Assembly (NCBI RefSeq): GCF_019297855.1
Contig: NZ_CP079194.1
Span: 1,413,501 to 1,477,500, forward strand
Direction of reading: 5' to 3'
DNA length: 64,000 bases
From: Gymnodinialimonas ceratoperidinii
GTDB lineage: Bacteria; Pseudomonadota; Alphaproteobacteria; Rhodobacterales; Rhodobacteraceae
Each line of letters starts with the position of its first letter. Positions within the stretch are counted from its first letter, which is position 1. Position numbers and translations under genes: made by a program. The notes beneath the pieces are model-generated. The model worked only from the letters and a program-made list of their open reading frames with translations, had not been told where the DNA came from and ran no database searches. This document shows positions 1-8,861 of this stretch, piece by piece.

Positions 1-1571
1 ATGCCCTCCGCCATGGCGCGCGCGGCGTTCGGGATGAAGGGCGAGGACAGGCCGGCGTAGAAGGGGATGAGGTTCAGCGCGAAACGGGTCACCGCCGCGG
101 CGCGCTCCGGGTCTGTCTTGAAGGCGGTCCAGGGCGCCGCGGACTGCAGGTACTCGTTTCCGGCAACCCAGATCGCCCGCAATTCAGCCGCCGCCTTGCG
201 CACGTCGATGGCGTCCATGTTGCTTTGGTAGGCGGTAAGGCGCTTTTCCAGATCGGCGATCAGCGCCAATTCCTGCGCGCCATATTCGCCGCCTTCCGGC
301 ACCGTCTCGCCGAACTTGGAGCGGCAGAACTTGGTGATCCGGCTGACAAAATTGCCGAGCACGTCCGCAAGGTCCTTGTTCACGTCTTGCTGGAAGGTCT
401 CCCAGGTGAACTCCGCATCGGAGGTCTCGGGGGCATGGGACAGAAGCCACCAGCGCCAGTAGTCCGACGGCAGGATCTCGAGCGCCTGATCCATGAAGAC
501 GCCGCGCCCCTGCGAGGTGCTGAATTGGCCACCGTCGTAGTTCAGGTAGTTGAAGGATTTGATGTAATCGACCAGCTTCCACGGCTCGCCCGACCCGAGG
601 ATCGTCGCCGGGAAGGAGAGCGTGTGAAACGGCACATTGTCCTTGCCCATGAATTGCACATATCGAACATCATCGGCGCCTTTATCCACACGCCACCAAC
701 GTTCCCAATCAGAAATCTTGCCTTCCTCCACAGCCTCGGCGGCGCAGGCGATATACTCGATCGGCGCGTCGAACCAGACGTAGAAGACCTTGCCTTCCAT
801 GCCCGGCCATTCGTCGTCACCCCGCTTGACCGGCACGCCCCAATCGAGGTCGCGAGTGATGCCACGGTCTTGCAACCCGTCGCCGTCGTTTAACCATTTC
901 TTCGCAATCGACGTGGTAAGAACGGGCCAGTCGGTTTTTGAAGAAATCCAATCGCTCAGCTGTCCGCGCAGCTCCGATTGGCGTAGGTAGAGGTGTTTGG
1001 TCTCGCGGACCTCCAGATCGGTGGAGCCTGAAACGGCGGACCGGGGCTCGATCAGGTCGGTCGGGTCTAGCTGCTTGGTGCAGTTCTCGCACTGATCACC
1101 CCGCGCTTTGTCGTAGCCGCAGTTGGGGCAGGTGCCCTCGATATAGCGGTCGGGTAGGAAGCGTCCGTCGGCGTGGGAATAGACCTGTTTCTCTTCCACC
1201 TCGGCGATCAGGCCGGCATCCGCCAGCTTGCCGGCGAAATGCTGCGTCAACGCGTGGTTCTGGGGAGAGGACGATCGGCCAAAGTGATCGAAGGACAGGC
1301 CGAAGCCCTCCGCGATCCGGGATTGCACCGCATGCATCTCGGCGCAGAACTCGGCAACCGGCTTGCCCGCCTTGGCTGCGGCAAGCTCTGCCGGCGTGCC
1401 GTGCTCATCGGTGGCGCAGAGGAACAGAACCTCCTGACCCCGCGCGCGCAGGTAGCGGGCGTAGAGGTCGGCGGGTAACTGCGAGCCCACGAGATTGCCC
1501 AGGTGCTTGATCCCGTTGATATAGGGAATGGCACTGGTGATGAGCGTACGGGAGGAGGTGGTGCTGGACAT
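1..1571 (-). CDS. metG: Methionyl-tRNA synthetase, C-terminus cut by window edge
   Basis: Class I aminoacyl-tRNA synthetase that charges initiator and elongator tRNA-Met in the cytoplasm. Translation from the ATG at 1571 gives a Rossmann start with TSAIPYING and an HLGN form of the HIGH motif. A zinc knuckle of type CPNCGY...CENC follows, and then a KMSKS equivalent reading FSTSQGRG, a variant I recall from alphaproteobacterial MetG. The DLADVLGNF anticodon-binding helix is also recognisable. About 523 codons are present and the reading frame is open to base 1, so the gene continues left of the window. The start follows a 140-base spacer from the MFS gene, which shares its strand. Confidence 0.95.
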   Translation of the reverse strand, partial: MSSTTSSRTLITSAIPYINGIKHLGNLVGSQLPADLYARYLRARGQEVLFLCATDEHGTPAELAAAKAGKPVAEFCAEMHAVQSRIAEGFGLSFDHFGRSSSPQNHALTQHFAGKLADAGLIAEVEEKQVYSHADGRFLPDRYIEGTCPNCGYDKARGDQCENCTKQLDPTDLIEPRSAVSGSTDLEVRETKHLYLRQSELRGQLSDWISSKTDWPVLTTSIAKKWLNDGDGLQDRGITRDLDWGVPVKRGDDEWPGMEGKVFYVWFDAPIEYIACAAEAVEEGKISDWERWWRVDKGADDVRYVQFMGKDNVPFHTLSFPATILGSGEPWKLVDYIKSFNYLNYDGGQFSTSQGRGVFMDQALEILPSDYWRWWLLSHAPETSDAEFTWETFQQDVNKDLADVLGNFVSRITKFCRSKFGETVPEGGEYGAQELALIADLEKRLTAYQSNMDAIDVRKAAAELRAIWVAGNEYLQSAAPWTAFKTDPERAAAVTRFALNLIPFYAGLSSPFIPNAARAMAEG

Positions 1572-1713
1572 CGGGGAAGGGGCCTTCGGAACATGCGTTT
1601 GGCGCAGCTTTACCCCCGCGCCGCGGCCATGGCCAGTGGCGGCGTGAATTGGACGCGCCCCGGCGCCGCGACGTCCGGGCTGCGGGGATCAGGCGGGGGC
1701 GGCCAGATGCCCT

Positions 1714-2934
1714 CTATTTGTCGCTGTTGCGCCGGAAGATGCGCCCGACCTGGAACGAGGTGCGCGGGATCCAGACGTAAGGCTTGCGGACCTCCGACGC
1801 GCCGCGCCGCGCCACCCGGATCAGGCCGAAGACGATCAACCCCGCATGGGCGGCCGAGATGAAGTAGAACAACGCCGCCGGGCCGTAGGCGGTAATCAGG
1901 CCAGAGGTCGCCAGGGGCGCCACGATCGCGCCAGTGGCAAAGAAGAACATCAGCGCGGCCGAGAGCTCGATGCGTTGGCTGTCGTCGGCCCAGTCATGGG
2001 CGTGGGCGGCCGAAAGCGAATAGATTGGGAAGGTCGTGGCTCCGAACAGCAGGGCCGCGCCGAAGATTCCCACCGGCCCGAGCCCCGGCACCGCGATGGT
2101 CACGGCGCAAGCCAGGATAGACGCGGCCGAGAAGCCGATCAGGACCCATCGGCGGTCATAGCGGTCCGCCAGAAGCCCCGCCGGCCATTGCGCCAAGGCG
2201 CCGCCCAGAACGAAGGCCGCGAGGAAAAGGCCGATATCGCCCGCGACCAGCCCGACCTGCTGGCCGTAAAGCGGGCCGGTCATCCGCAACGAGGCCGAGG
2301 AGACCCCCGCCACCACCACGCCGCTGACCGCCAGCGGCGAGAGGGACCACGCCAGGGAGGGTCGCAGGCGCGAGGTGCCGTGGCTCACGGGCTGCTTCAA
2401 CCGCGTCATGGTCAACGGCAGGAGGGCCGCACAGCACAGGATCGCCAACAGGTTGTAGGAGACATAGGACGCCGGCGCGAGCACCCCGATCATGAATTGC
2501 GCCACCAGCTGCCCCGTGGTGTCGACCATCCGGTAGATCGCCATCGTGCGGCCCCGGTTCTCGTTCGTGGCCTTGGCCTGCAACCACGCCTCGATCACCG
2601 TGAAACAGCCGGCGATGCACAGCCCGATCGCCACCCGCATCATCGCCCAGGCGTAGGGGTTCAGGATCATCATATGCGCCATCAGGCCGATCGCGCCCAT
2701 GGCGGTGAAAACGGCGAAGGCGCGCGAATGGCCGACCGCGCCCATCAGGCGGGGCGACCACCAGCAGCCGATGAAGAACCCCAGAAAATGCGCCGAGCCC
2801 AACAGGCCGATATGGCCGTTGGTGAAGCCGAGCGCGGTGCCGGACAGCACGTCCAAGGGGCCCACGCCGCTCGAGGAAAATTGTAGAAGAATGACCGAAA
2901 GGAATAGGGCTGCGAAGGAAATCAGGAGGCGCAT
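1714..2934 (-). CDS. MFS transporter, YcaD/UMF2-like
   Basis: Predicted inner-membrane permease of 406 residues with about twelve hydrophobic helices. The sequence follows the YcaD-type MFS pattern: a first helix leading into GPLDVLSGTALGF, then HFLGFFIGCWWSPRL, and a conserved loop LADRYDRRWVL between helices 8 and 9. The ATG at 2934 is preferred because it opens directly into a hydrophobic helix. An in-frame ATG 57 bases upstream would add a polar 19-residue tail without a better ribosome site. Substrate is unknown. The gene lies downstream of imuA on the same strand with a 127-base gap that shows nothing recognisable. Confidence 0.85.
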   Translation of the reverse strand: MRLLISFAALFLSVILLQFSSSGVGPLDVLSGTALGFTNGHIGLLGSAHFLGFFIGCWWSPRLMGAVGHSRAFAVFTAMGAIGLMAHMMILNPYAWAMMRVAIGLCIAGCFTVIEAWLQAKATNENRGRTMAIYRMVDTTGQLVAQFMIGVLAPASYVSYNLLAILCCAALLPLTMTRLKQPVSHGTSRLRPSLAWSLSPLAVSGVVVAGVSSASLRMTGPLYGQQVGLVAGDIGLFLAAFVLGGALAQWPAGLLADRYDRRWVLIGFSAASILACAVTIAVPGLGPVGIFGAALLFGATTFPIYSLSAAHAHDWADDSQRIELSAALMFFFATGAIVAPLATSGLITAYGPAALFYFISAAHAGLIVFGLIRVARRGASEVRKPYVWIPRTSFQVGRIFRRNSDK

Positions 2935-3061
2935 GGAAAGACCCGTGGGCTGTGCTCGCCTTTGTGTGAGCCTGTCCGCCTGTGGGTGCAAGGCGATAGT
3001 GCCCGCGCGCGCCGGTGTCAGGGCAGGGCGCGCCGCACCGGGGCAGGGCGCGCGGCTTGCG

Positions 3062-3706
3062 TCACGCGGGTTCCAGCCCGGGTTCCGGCGCGGGCATCTG
3101 CACCACGGGGCGGCCGCGCCCGGCTCGGGTCACCGCCCATTCGGCCACCGGCGCGGTACGCGCGCGCAGGCGGCAGAGGCGCCAGCTGTCGGTCTCTGCC
3201 CCGTGGGCGGGGCTCAGTTGCCAACGGCTTTCCACCCCCGCCGCGCCGCCGTCTCCCGGTGTCAGGATCACCCCAAGGGGCGCGCGGCCCGTCTTCTCGA
3301 ACCCCGCCTCGGCCGCCAGATGCAGGCGCCGGACCGGGGTCAGCCCGGGCGGTTCGGGCAGGTCCAGCACCACAAGGCGCGTCAGCCCGCTGCGCAGCGC
3401 CTCTTCCATGCACCACAGCAGATCACCGGGGCGACAGCATTCCACGAACATCAGCCGACCGGGGTCGATCTCGTGGCGCACCCCCGCCATATGCAGGCGA
3501 TCGGGGTGCCACTCGGGCCTGATCCACAGGATCTGGCTCGCCATATCTGTCTGCTTGTCGGCCGCCGCAAGCCACAGGGCCAGCCGCCGGCGCCCGTGGC
3601 CACAGAACTCATGGGCCCGCCCGCCGGGCAGGTCAAAATGGTTCAGAAGGCGCAGACCGGGCCGGTCATGGCGATGAGATTGACGAGAGAGCTTGGTGAT
3701 ATCCAT
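3062..3706 (-). CDS. imuA: ImuA-like RecA-fold SOS protein (orphan)
   Basis: Predicted accessory factor of mutagenic translesion synthesis, which in alphaproteobacteria works with ImuB and DnaE2. The 214-residue product carries the ImuA signature blocks in order: GRAHEF near the start, ILWIRPEW, then FVECCRPGDLLWCMEEAL, LVVLDLPE, LTPVRRLHLAAEAG and ESRWQLSP. The ATG at 3706 is chosen because it keeps the SOS box (3724-3738) in the promoter; a longer form from 3760 would run through that box. No imuB or dnaE2 lies downstream: the next gene is an MFS transporter. The protein is at the short end for the family. The family call is firm; function without partners nearby is inference. Confidence 0.8.
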   Translation of the reverse strand: MDITKLSRQSHRHDRPGLRLLNHFDLPGGRAHEFCGHGRRRLALWLAAADKQTDMASQILWIRPEWHPDRLHMAGVRHEIDPGRLMFVECCRPGDLLWCMEEALRSGLTRLVVLDLPEPPGLTPVRRLHLAAEAGFEKTGRAPLGVILTPGDGGAAGVESRWQLSPAHGAETDSWRLCRLRARTAPVAEWAVTRAGRGRPVVQMPAPEPGLEPA

Positions 3707-3723
3707 GGAGAGACAGTATAGAT

Positions 3724-3738
3724 GTTCTCGCTTCGTTC
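3724..3738. promoter_or_regulatory. SOS box (LexA site), GTTC-N7-GTTC
   Basis: The sequence GTTCTCGCTTCGTTC is an exact match to the direct-repeat LexA site known from alphaproteobacteria (GTTC, seven bases, GTTC). It lies 18 bases before the imuA ATG at 3706, where a bound repressor would cover the promoter. It also sits 72 bases upstream of the divergent aldo/keto reductase gene, so that gene could be affected too. Site identity is seen directly; LexA control is inferred from family knowledge. Confidence 0.85.
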
Positions 3739-3809
3739 TCAAGCCTTGCGTGTGGCTCAAAGCTGGCTAGGTTGGCCGCACCTCCGGCACCAAAAGGACC
3801 TTCCCCCAC

Positions 3810-4853
3810 ATGCGCACGATCCCCTTAGGCTCGACTGACGAGACCATTACCGATTTCTGCCTCGGCACCATGACATGGAGCACCCAGACCCCTGAATCCG
3901 ACGCTCATCGGCAGATCGACATGGCGCTGGAGGCGGGAATCGACATCATCGACACCGCCGAGATGTACCCGGTCAACCCGGTCCGGGCCGAGACGGTCGG
4001 CAACACCGAAAAGACCATCGGCAAGTGGATCGCCGCCAATCCGGGCCGCCGGGCGGAATTCAAGCTCGCCACCAAGCACTCCGGCCTGAACGAGAGCTTC
4101 GTGCGTCCCGGCCAGTCAATCACCGCCGAGACCTTCTCCAAGACGCTGGACAAGTCGCTGGCGCGGCTGCAGACCGATTACGTCGACATCTACCAACTCC
4201 ACTGGCCCAACCGCGGCAGCTACATGTTCCGGCAGAACTGGACTTACGAACCGAAGGGCGACCGGGACGAGATCATCGCCGATATGCATGCGATCCTCGA
4301 GGCTGCCGAGGCAGCGCGAAAAGCCGGCAAGATCAAGCATTTCGCGCTGTCGAACGAGACGGCATGGGGCACGGCCCAATGGCTGCGGCTGGCCGAGGAC
4401 CACGGCTTGCCGAGGGTCCAGACAGTGCAGAACGAATACTCGCTGCTCTGCCGCGCCTATGACACCGACATGGCCGAGCTGGCCTACCACGAGAAGGTGA
4501 CGCTTCTGGCGTTCTCGCCGCTGGCCACCGGGCTTCTCACCGGCAAATACAGCGGCGGCGCGGTGCCCGAGGGCTCTCGCCAGACGTTGTCGCCGGGTCT
4601 GGGCGGGCGCATGACCGACCGCGCGCTGATCGCGGCGGATGCCTATGTGGCGGTCGCGCAGAAGCACGGCCTCGACCCCGTCCACATGGCGCTGGCCTTC
4701 ACCGTGCAGCGGCCGTTCTCCGTCTCGACGATCTTCGGCGCCACGACCTCCGAGCAGCTCGCCCATATTCTCGCGGGCAAGGACGTTGTGCTTTCGCAAG
4801 AGGTCATGGATGATCTGAACGAGACCCATCGCCAGCATCCCATGCCTTATTGA
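3810..4853 (+). CDS. tas: Aldo/keto reductase, Tas family
   Basis: Cytoplasmic NADPH-dependent aldo/keto reductase of 347 residues, close to the length of E. coli Tas (346). Visible family blocks are the early LGTMTW strand, DTAEMYP with the catalytic tyrosine, ATKH with the catalytic lysine, YQLHWPNR with the active-site histidine, and VQNEYSLL. The C-terminal stretch QRPFSVSTIFGATTSEQL is the usual NADP phosphate-binding part. The natural substrate of Tas proteins is not settled. The gene ends 6 bases before the SGNH-thioesterase fusion gene on the same strand, so the two are probably cotranscribed. Confidence 0.9.
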   Translation: MRTIPLGSTDETITDFCLGTMTWSTQTPESDAHRQIDMALEAGIDIIDTAEMYPVNPVRAETVGNTEKTIGKWIAANPGRRAEFKLATKHSGLNESFVRPGQSITAETFSKTLDKSLARLQTDYVDIYQLHWPNRGSYMFRQNWTYEPKGDRDEIIADMHAILEAAEAARKAGKIKHFALSNETAWGTAQWLRLAEDHGLPRVQTVQNEYSLLCRAYDTDMAELAYHEKVTLLAFSPLATGLLTGKYSGGAVPEGSRQTLSPGLGGRMTDRALIAADAYVAVAQKHGLDPVHMALAFTVQRPFSVSTIFGATTSEQLAHILAGKDVVLSQEVMDDLNETHRQHPMPY

Positions 4854-4859
4854 GCGCCC

Positions 4860-5990
4860 ATGCCCCGCATCCTGATTTTCGGTGACAGCAATTCCCACGG
4901 CACTGTGCCGATCTCCTGGCTCGGGCAGTCCGACCGTTTTGCGTCGGGCGTGCCTTGGCCCGATGTGCTGGCGGACCGGACCGGGATGACGGTCATTGCC
5001 GAAGGGTTGCCGGGCCGCACCACGGTCCATGACGATCCGATCGACGGCGGGGCACGTAACGGGGCGGCGGTCCTGCCGGCGCTCTTGCTCAGCCACACGC
5101 CGCTGGACGCGGTGGTGATCATGTTGGGCACCAATGACCTCAAGCCGCGCTTCGCCACCTCCGCCTTCGATATCGCCAAGTCGGTGGAGCGTCTGGTCAC
5201 GATCACCCGTTCCCTGACGCCCGCGGCCAAGGTGCTGATCGTCGCCCCCGCGCCGGTCTCCGAGACCGGCGTTCTGGCCGATGCCTTTGCCGGGGCCGAG
5301 GCGCGGCAGCGCGGGCTGGCGGCGCATCTCGCCGCCGCGGCCACGCGCGTCGGCGCGGCCTTCGCGGAAGCGGGCGATTACGCGCAGGTCTCTCCCATCG
5401 ACGGCGTGCATCTGGACGAAGCCAACCACCGCGCCTTGGGCGAGGGGCTGGCCGCCCACGTCACCGCGCTCCTCTCCGCACCGCCCAAGGCCCGCGCCGA
5501 CAGGCCCGCCCCCGATCCGACCGCGCCCACCGCGCCCAAGACCCTCGCCCGCGCCGTGCCGCCGGAGTGGGTCGACTACAACAACCACATGAACGAGGCC
5601 TTCTACCTCACCGCCTTCTCCGACGCCGCTGACCAACTGCTGGACTGGGCCGGAATGGACGCCGGCTGCGTGCAGGCCGGCGCCTCGGTCTTCACCGTGG
5701 AAACCCACATCCGCCATCTGGGCGAGGTCAACATCGGCGATCCGCTCCGCGTCACCACGCGGGTCATCGAGGGCGGCGGCCCCAAGCTGCATCTCTGGCA
5801 CGAACTGCACGTTGAAAGCCGCCTCTGCGCCACCGCCGAGCAGCTCCTTTTGCACATGGATCTCAGCACCCGCCGCCCCGCGCCGCCGCCCGAGGCCGTC
5901 GGCACATGGCTCGCTCAGGCGAAAGCCGCTCACGCCCCGATGCCGCTGCCCGAAGGCTTCCAGCGCCACGTGGGCCAGGCGCGGACCTAG
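4860..5990 (+). CDS. SGNH hydrolase fused to carnitine-type hotdog thioesterase
   Basis: A 376-residue two-domain protein. Residues 1-205 are an SGNH/GDSL esterase: nucleophile block FGDSNSHG with Ser10, oxyanion Gly in EGLPGRTT, GTND at 90-93, and the Asp-His pair DGVH at 181-184. A Pro/Ala-rich linker (about 208-230) leads to a hotdog thioesterase (about 232-376) with PPEWVDYNNHMNEAFYL, SVFTVETHIRHL and LHLWHELH. This second half matches the domain often fused to L-carnitine dehydrogenase, proposed to hydrolyse betainyl- or carnitinyl-CoA. There is no signal peptide. It follows the aldo/keto reductase by 6 bases and overlaps the convergent XRE gene by 4 bases. Specificity is inferred. Confidence 0.85.
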   Translation: MPRILIFGDSNSHGTVPISWLGQSDRFASGVPWPDVLADRTGMTVIAEGLPGRTTVHDDPIDGGARNGAAVLPALLLSHTPLDAVVIMLGTNDLKPRFATSAFDIAKSVERLVTITRSLTPAAKVLIVAPAPVSETGVLADAFAGAEARQRGLAAHLAAAATRVGAAFAEAGDYAQVSPIDGVHLDEANHRALGEGLAAHVTALLSAPPKARADRPAPDPTAPTAPKTLARAVPPEWVDYNNHMNEAFYLTAFSDAADQLLDWAGMDAGCVQAGASVFTVETHIRHLGEVNIGDPLRVTTRVIEGGGPKLHLWHELHVESRLCATAEQLLLHMDLSTRRPAPPPEAVGTWLAQAKAAHAPMPLPEGFQRHVGQART

Positions 5991-6841
5991 CCGCGCAGCG
6001 CGTTCAGCGTCTCGAGAAACTGATGCGAGGGCACCACCGCCTCGCGCACCAACCCGTCGAAATGCTGCGTCATCGCCCGCACCCGGTCCCGGTCGCGGAA
6101 GGCGAGGTAATGCCGCCCCATGTAGATCACCGCCATCTTAGGCCCGAAGACCGTCACCGGCGCCGAAAACGTCGTGCGCGCGTCGAAGAGGACAATCCGT
6201 AGCGCCGGGTAGAGCCGGTCGTAGATCTCTGCCATCCAGTCCAGCTGCGCCGCCCGGATCTCGGCGCTCAAGCCACTGTAATACCCCTCGGCCTTCGCGA
6301 AGCTCTCCAGCTCGTGGGCCGGCATCGCCATTTCGTAATCGCTCAAGGTCAGGGCCAGCCAATCCAGCCGCGCCGCCGCCGCATCGATCGCCTGGTCCGG
6401 CCGCCGGTGGGTCAGCGGCGCATATTCCCACTGCAACACGGCTTCCGTCTTCAGGATGTCGGGAAGCGTCGCGGGCACGTGGCGGATCTTGTAGCCCTCC
6501 GCCTCGCGCTGCCACGCGAAGATCTGGTCGTCCAACGTCGTCGCTCGCCCGGTCTCGGAGATCGAGAGGCTCGTGGCCAGCAACTTCCCCGCCTGCTCGG
6601 GCCGGTCCGAGAGGCCGAGAAGCCAATCGGCCGAGACATCCAGCGCCTGCGCGCAGCCCGCCACGATATGCCCCCCCGGTATCCGCGCGTCCTCTTCGGC
6701 CAACATCTGCGTCACCGTCGAGCGGTCCACCCCCACCGCGCGCGCCAGCGCCGCCCGGCTCATTCCTGCCGTGGTCAGCGCGGCAATCAGGCGCTCCCGA
6801 AAGGCGGCCGCGCGGCCCAATCTGCTGGCAGTATTCTGCAT
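5987..6841 (-). CDS. XRE-family transcriptional regulator
   Basis: A 284-residue DNA-binding protein. Residues 15-75 form a lambda-repressor-like helix-turn-helix (MSRAALARAVGVDRSTVTQML, then ALDVSADWLLGLSD). The remaining 200 residues are a C-terminal domain of unknown ligand specificity with several Trp and Tyr residues. It is divergent from the fatty acid desaturase gene at 6946 with a 104-base shared promoter region, so control of the desaturase and of itself is the natural guess. No clear operator was picked out. The stop overlaps the end of the convergent upstream gene by 4 bases. Confidence 0.8.
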   Translation of the reverse strand: MQNTASRLGRAAAFRERLIAALTTAGMSRAALARAVGVDRSTVTQMLAEEDARIPGGHIVAGCAQALDVSADWLLGLSDRPEQAGKLLATSLSISETGRATTLDDQIFAWQREAEGYKIRHVPATLPDILKTEAVLQWEYAPLTHRRPDQAIDAAAARLDWLALTLSDYEMAMPAHELESFAKAEGYYSGLSAEIRAAQLDWMAEIYDRLYPALRIVLFDARTTFSAPVTVFGPKMAVIYMGRHYLAFRDRDRVRAMTQHFDGLVREAVVPSHQFLETLNALRG

Positions 6842-6945
6842 TGTTTGATTTTCTCAACACTGTTGGGGTCGCGTAGATAAAACCCTGACTGCTCCTGACA
6901 ATCAAGCTGCAGTATCTCTCGTCAAAAGAAACGACCGGAGGCTCC

Positions 6946-7821
6946 ATGCAGACACGTTGGCCCACATTTGCCCTGATTTCAGCCTGTTACGCGACATGGC
7001 TCGCCGTCTTGTTCCTCGTGCCATGGGTCGGGGCGGCGATCCTCCTGCTGATCCCGCTCATCGCATTGCAATCCTCGCTCCAGCACGAGGTGATGCACGG
7101 CCATCCCTTCGCCAGCCGCCGCGCGTCCGAGGCGCTGGTCATCGGCTCCCTCAACCTCGCCATCCCCTACCTGCGCTTCCGCGACACGCACCTGGCCCAT
7201 CACCGCGACGCGAGCCTGACCGACCCCTATGACGACCCCGAAAGCAATTATCTGGACCCACGCCGCTTCGCCCGACTGCCGCGCGCGCTGCAAGGGATCC
7301 TGCGCGCCAACAACACGCTGGCAGGCCGGATGCTGCTGGGCCCGCTCCTCGGACAGGTCAGCTTCATGCTGTCGGACGCGCGCGCCTTCCGCACGGGCCA
7401 GCCCGGCGTCGCCCGCGCCTGGGCCATCCACGCCCTTGTCAGTGCTGCAATCGTGGCGCTGGTCATCGCGTCACCCACGCCCCTCTGGGCCTATGCCATC
7501 GCCTGCTACGGCGCGCTCTCGCTTTTGAAGATCCGCACCTTTCTTGAACATCAGGCCCATGCCCGCGCGCGCGGCCGCACCGTCATCATCGAGGATCGTG
7601 GCCCCCTCGCTTTTCTCTTTCTCAACAACAACTTCCACGTCGTCCACCACATGCACCCGCGCGTGCCCTGGTACCGCCTGCCACGCCTCTACGCGGCCAA
7701 CCGGCAGAAATATCTGCGCTGCAACGACGGCTACCGTTACGCCAATTACGCGCAGATTTTCCGCCAACACCTCTGGCGCGCCAAAGATCCGGTGACCCAC
7801 CCGCTCTACCCGCAGGAATAA
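6946..7821 (+). CDS. Membrane fatty acid desaturase family protein
   Basis: Predicted di-iron integral membrane desaturase or hydroxylase of 291 residues. The three histidine clusters are all present: HEVMHGH at 47-53, HLAHH at 82-86 and HVVHHMHP near residue 226, separated by hydrophobic helix pairs. A strong ribosome site GGAGG precedes the ATG. Such enzymes modify acyl chains of membrane lipids using oxygen and reducing equivalents. The exact substrate cannot be read from sequence; lipid modification in response to the adjacent XRE regulator is inference. The DMT permease gene follows by about 55 bases on the same strand. Confidence 0.85.
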   Translation: MQTRWPTFALISACYATWLAVLFLVPWVGAAILLLIPLIALQSSLQHEVMHGHPFASRRASEALVIGSLNLAIPYLRFRDTHLAHHRDASLTDPYDDPESNYLDPRRFARLPRALQGILRANNTLAGRMLLGPLLGQVSFMLSDARAFRTGQPGVARAWAIHALVSAAIVALVIASPTPLWAYAIACYGALSLLKIRTFLEHQAHARARGRTVIIEDRGPLAFLFLNNNFHVVHHMHPRVPWYRLPRLYAANRQKYLRCNDGYRYANYAQIFRQHLWRAKDPVTHPLYPQE

Positions 7822-7875
7822 GCCCGGCGCAGAATTCGCTTGGCAGCGCGCGTCCCGCGGCCCATTCAAGTCACC

Positions 7876-8790
7876 ATGCCGCTCTGGATCATCGCCTCCG
7901 TCTTCGCCGCTTTCATGCAGAACCTGCGCTTCGTGCTGCAGCGCCACCTGAAGGTCACCAGCCTCTCGACCGGCGGCGCCACTTGGGCGCGCTTCGCCTT
8001 CGCCGCGCCCTTCGTGGCCGTAGTGCTCCTGCTCTACCAACAGATCACCGCGCAGCCCTGGCCCGAGATCGGCGCGGGCTACTGGGCCTATGTCATCATC
8101 GGCGCGCTGGCGCAGATGTCGGCCACCGCCTGCGTCGTTGCGCTGTTTGCGCGGCGCAATTTCTACGTCGGCATCACCCTGAAGAAATCCGAGGTCATTC
8201 TCACCGCGCTCGTGGGCCTCGTGGTACTGGGAGAGGCCGTCTCGCCACCCGTCCTCCTCGCCATCGCCGTGGGTTTCGCAGGGGTCCTCGTCCTCTCCGA
8301 CCCGCCGCGCGAAAGTGGCCTGCCGTGGCGCGCGCGAATCTTCAACGCGGCCTCGGGCTTCGGCCTCGCCTCGGGGCTGCTCTTCGGCGTCTCGGCTGTC
8401 TGCTACCGCGGCGCGATCCTCGCGCTCGACGGCGGCGACGCGGCCCTGCGCGCGGCCTTGGCCCTGCTCACCGCCACTTTGGTGCAGACCGCCACCCTCG
8501 GCCTCTGGCTCGCCCTGCGCGAGCGCGGCCAGATCACCGCCGTCCTTGCCGCGTGGAAAGTCTCGTCGCTCACCGGCCTCACCTCGATGCTCGGCTCGAT
8601 GGGCTGGTTCATCGCCTTCGCCCTGCAGACCGCGGCTTATGTGAAAGCGCTGGGTCAGGTCGAGCTGCTCTTCACCTTCCTCTTTTCCGCCTTCTGGCTG
8701 CGCGAAAAGACAACCCGCAACGAGCTTCTCGGCGTGGCCCTCATCCTCGCCTCGCTGGCCCTCATCCTGCGCGCCGGCCTGCAGGGCTGA
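7876..8790 (+). CDS. EamA/DMT-superfamily permease
   Basis: Inner-membrane transporter of 304 residues with ten predicted helices arranged as two EamA-like halves. The first half ends with ILTALVGLVVLGE and the second with ELLFTFLFSAFWLRE, the typical repeated motif of this superfamily. The ATG at 7876 starts directly before the first helix and is preferred over an in-frame TTG at 7840, which would add a basic 12-residue tail. Substrate unknown; many family members export amino acids or metabolites. It is followed by a strong hairpin that separates it from the convergent Nudix gene. Confidence 0.85.
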   Translation: MPLWIIASVFAAFMQNLRFVLQRHLKVTSLSTGGATWARFAFAAPFVAVVLLLYQQITAQPWPEIGAGYWAYVIIGALAQMSATACVVALFARRNFYVGITLKKSEVILTALVGLVVLGEAVSPPVLLAIAVGFAGVLVLSDPPRESGLPWRARIFNAASGFGLASGLLFGVSAVCYRGAILALDGGDAALRAALALLTATLVQTATLGLWLALRERGQITAVLAAWKVSSLTGLTSMLGSMGWFIAFALQTAAYVKALGQVELLFTFLFSAFWLREKTTRNELLGVALILASLALILRAGLQG

Positions 8791-8826
8791 GGCCCGCCTT
8801 CATCTTTTCGTAAATACGGCGGGGGT

Positions 8827-8844
8827 CCGGGGGCTGGCCCCCGG
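8827..8844. terminator. GC-rich hairpin between convergent genes, REP-like
   Basis: A perfect 7-bp stem (CCGGGGG / CCCCCGG) with a CTGG loop lies between the DMT and Nudix genes, which converge here. It is preceded by TCGTAAATACGGCGGGGGT. This arrangement recalls a repeat I know from many Rhodobacteraceae intergenic regions, where it probably acts as a bidirectional terminator or repetitive palindrome. There is no long T-run. Only one copy is in this window. Confidence 0.6.
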
Positions 8845-8861
8845 CGCGTCACAGCCGCAGA

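Noticed and set aside
4116..5969. Long minus-strand frame opposite the reductase and SGNH-thioesterase genes
   Set aside because: Crosses the boundary of two real genes and has no recognisable domain.
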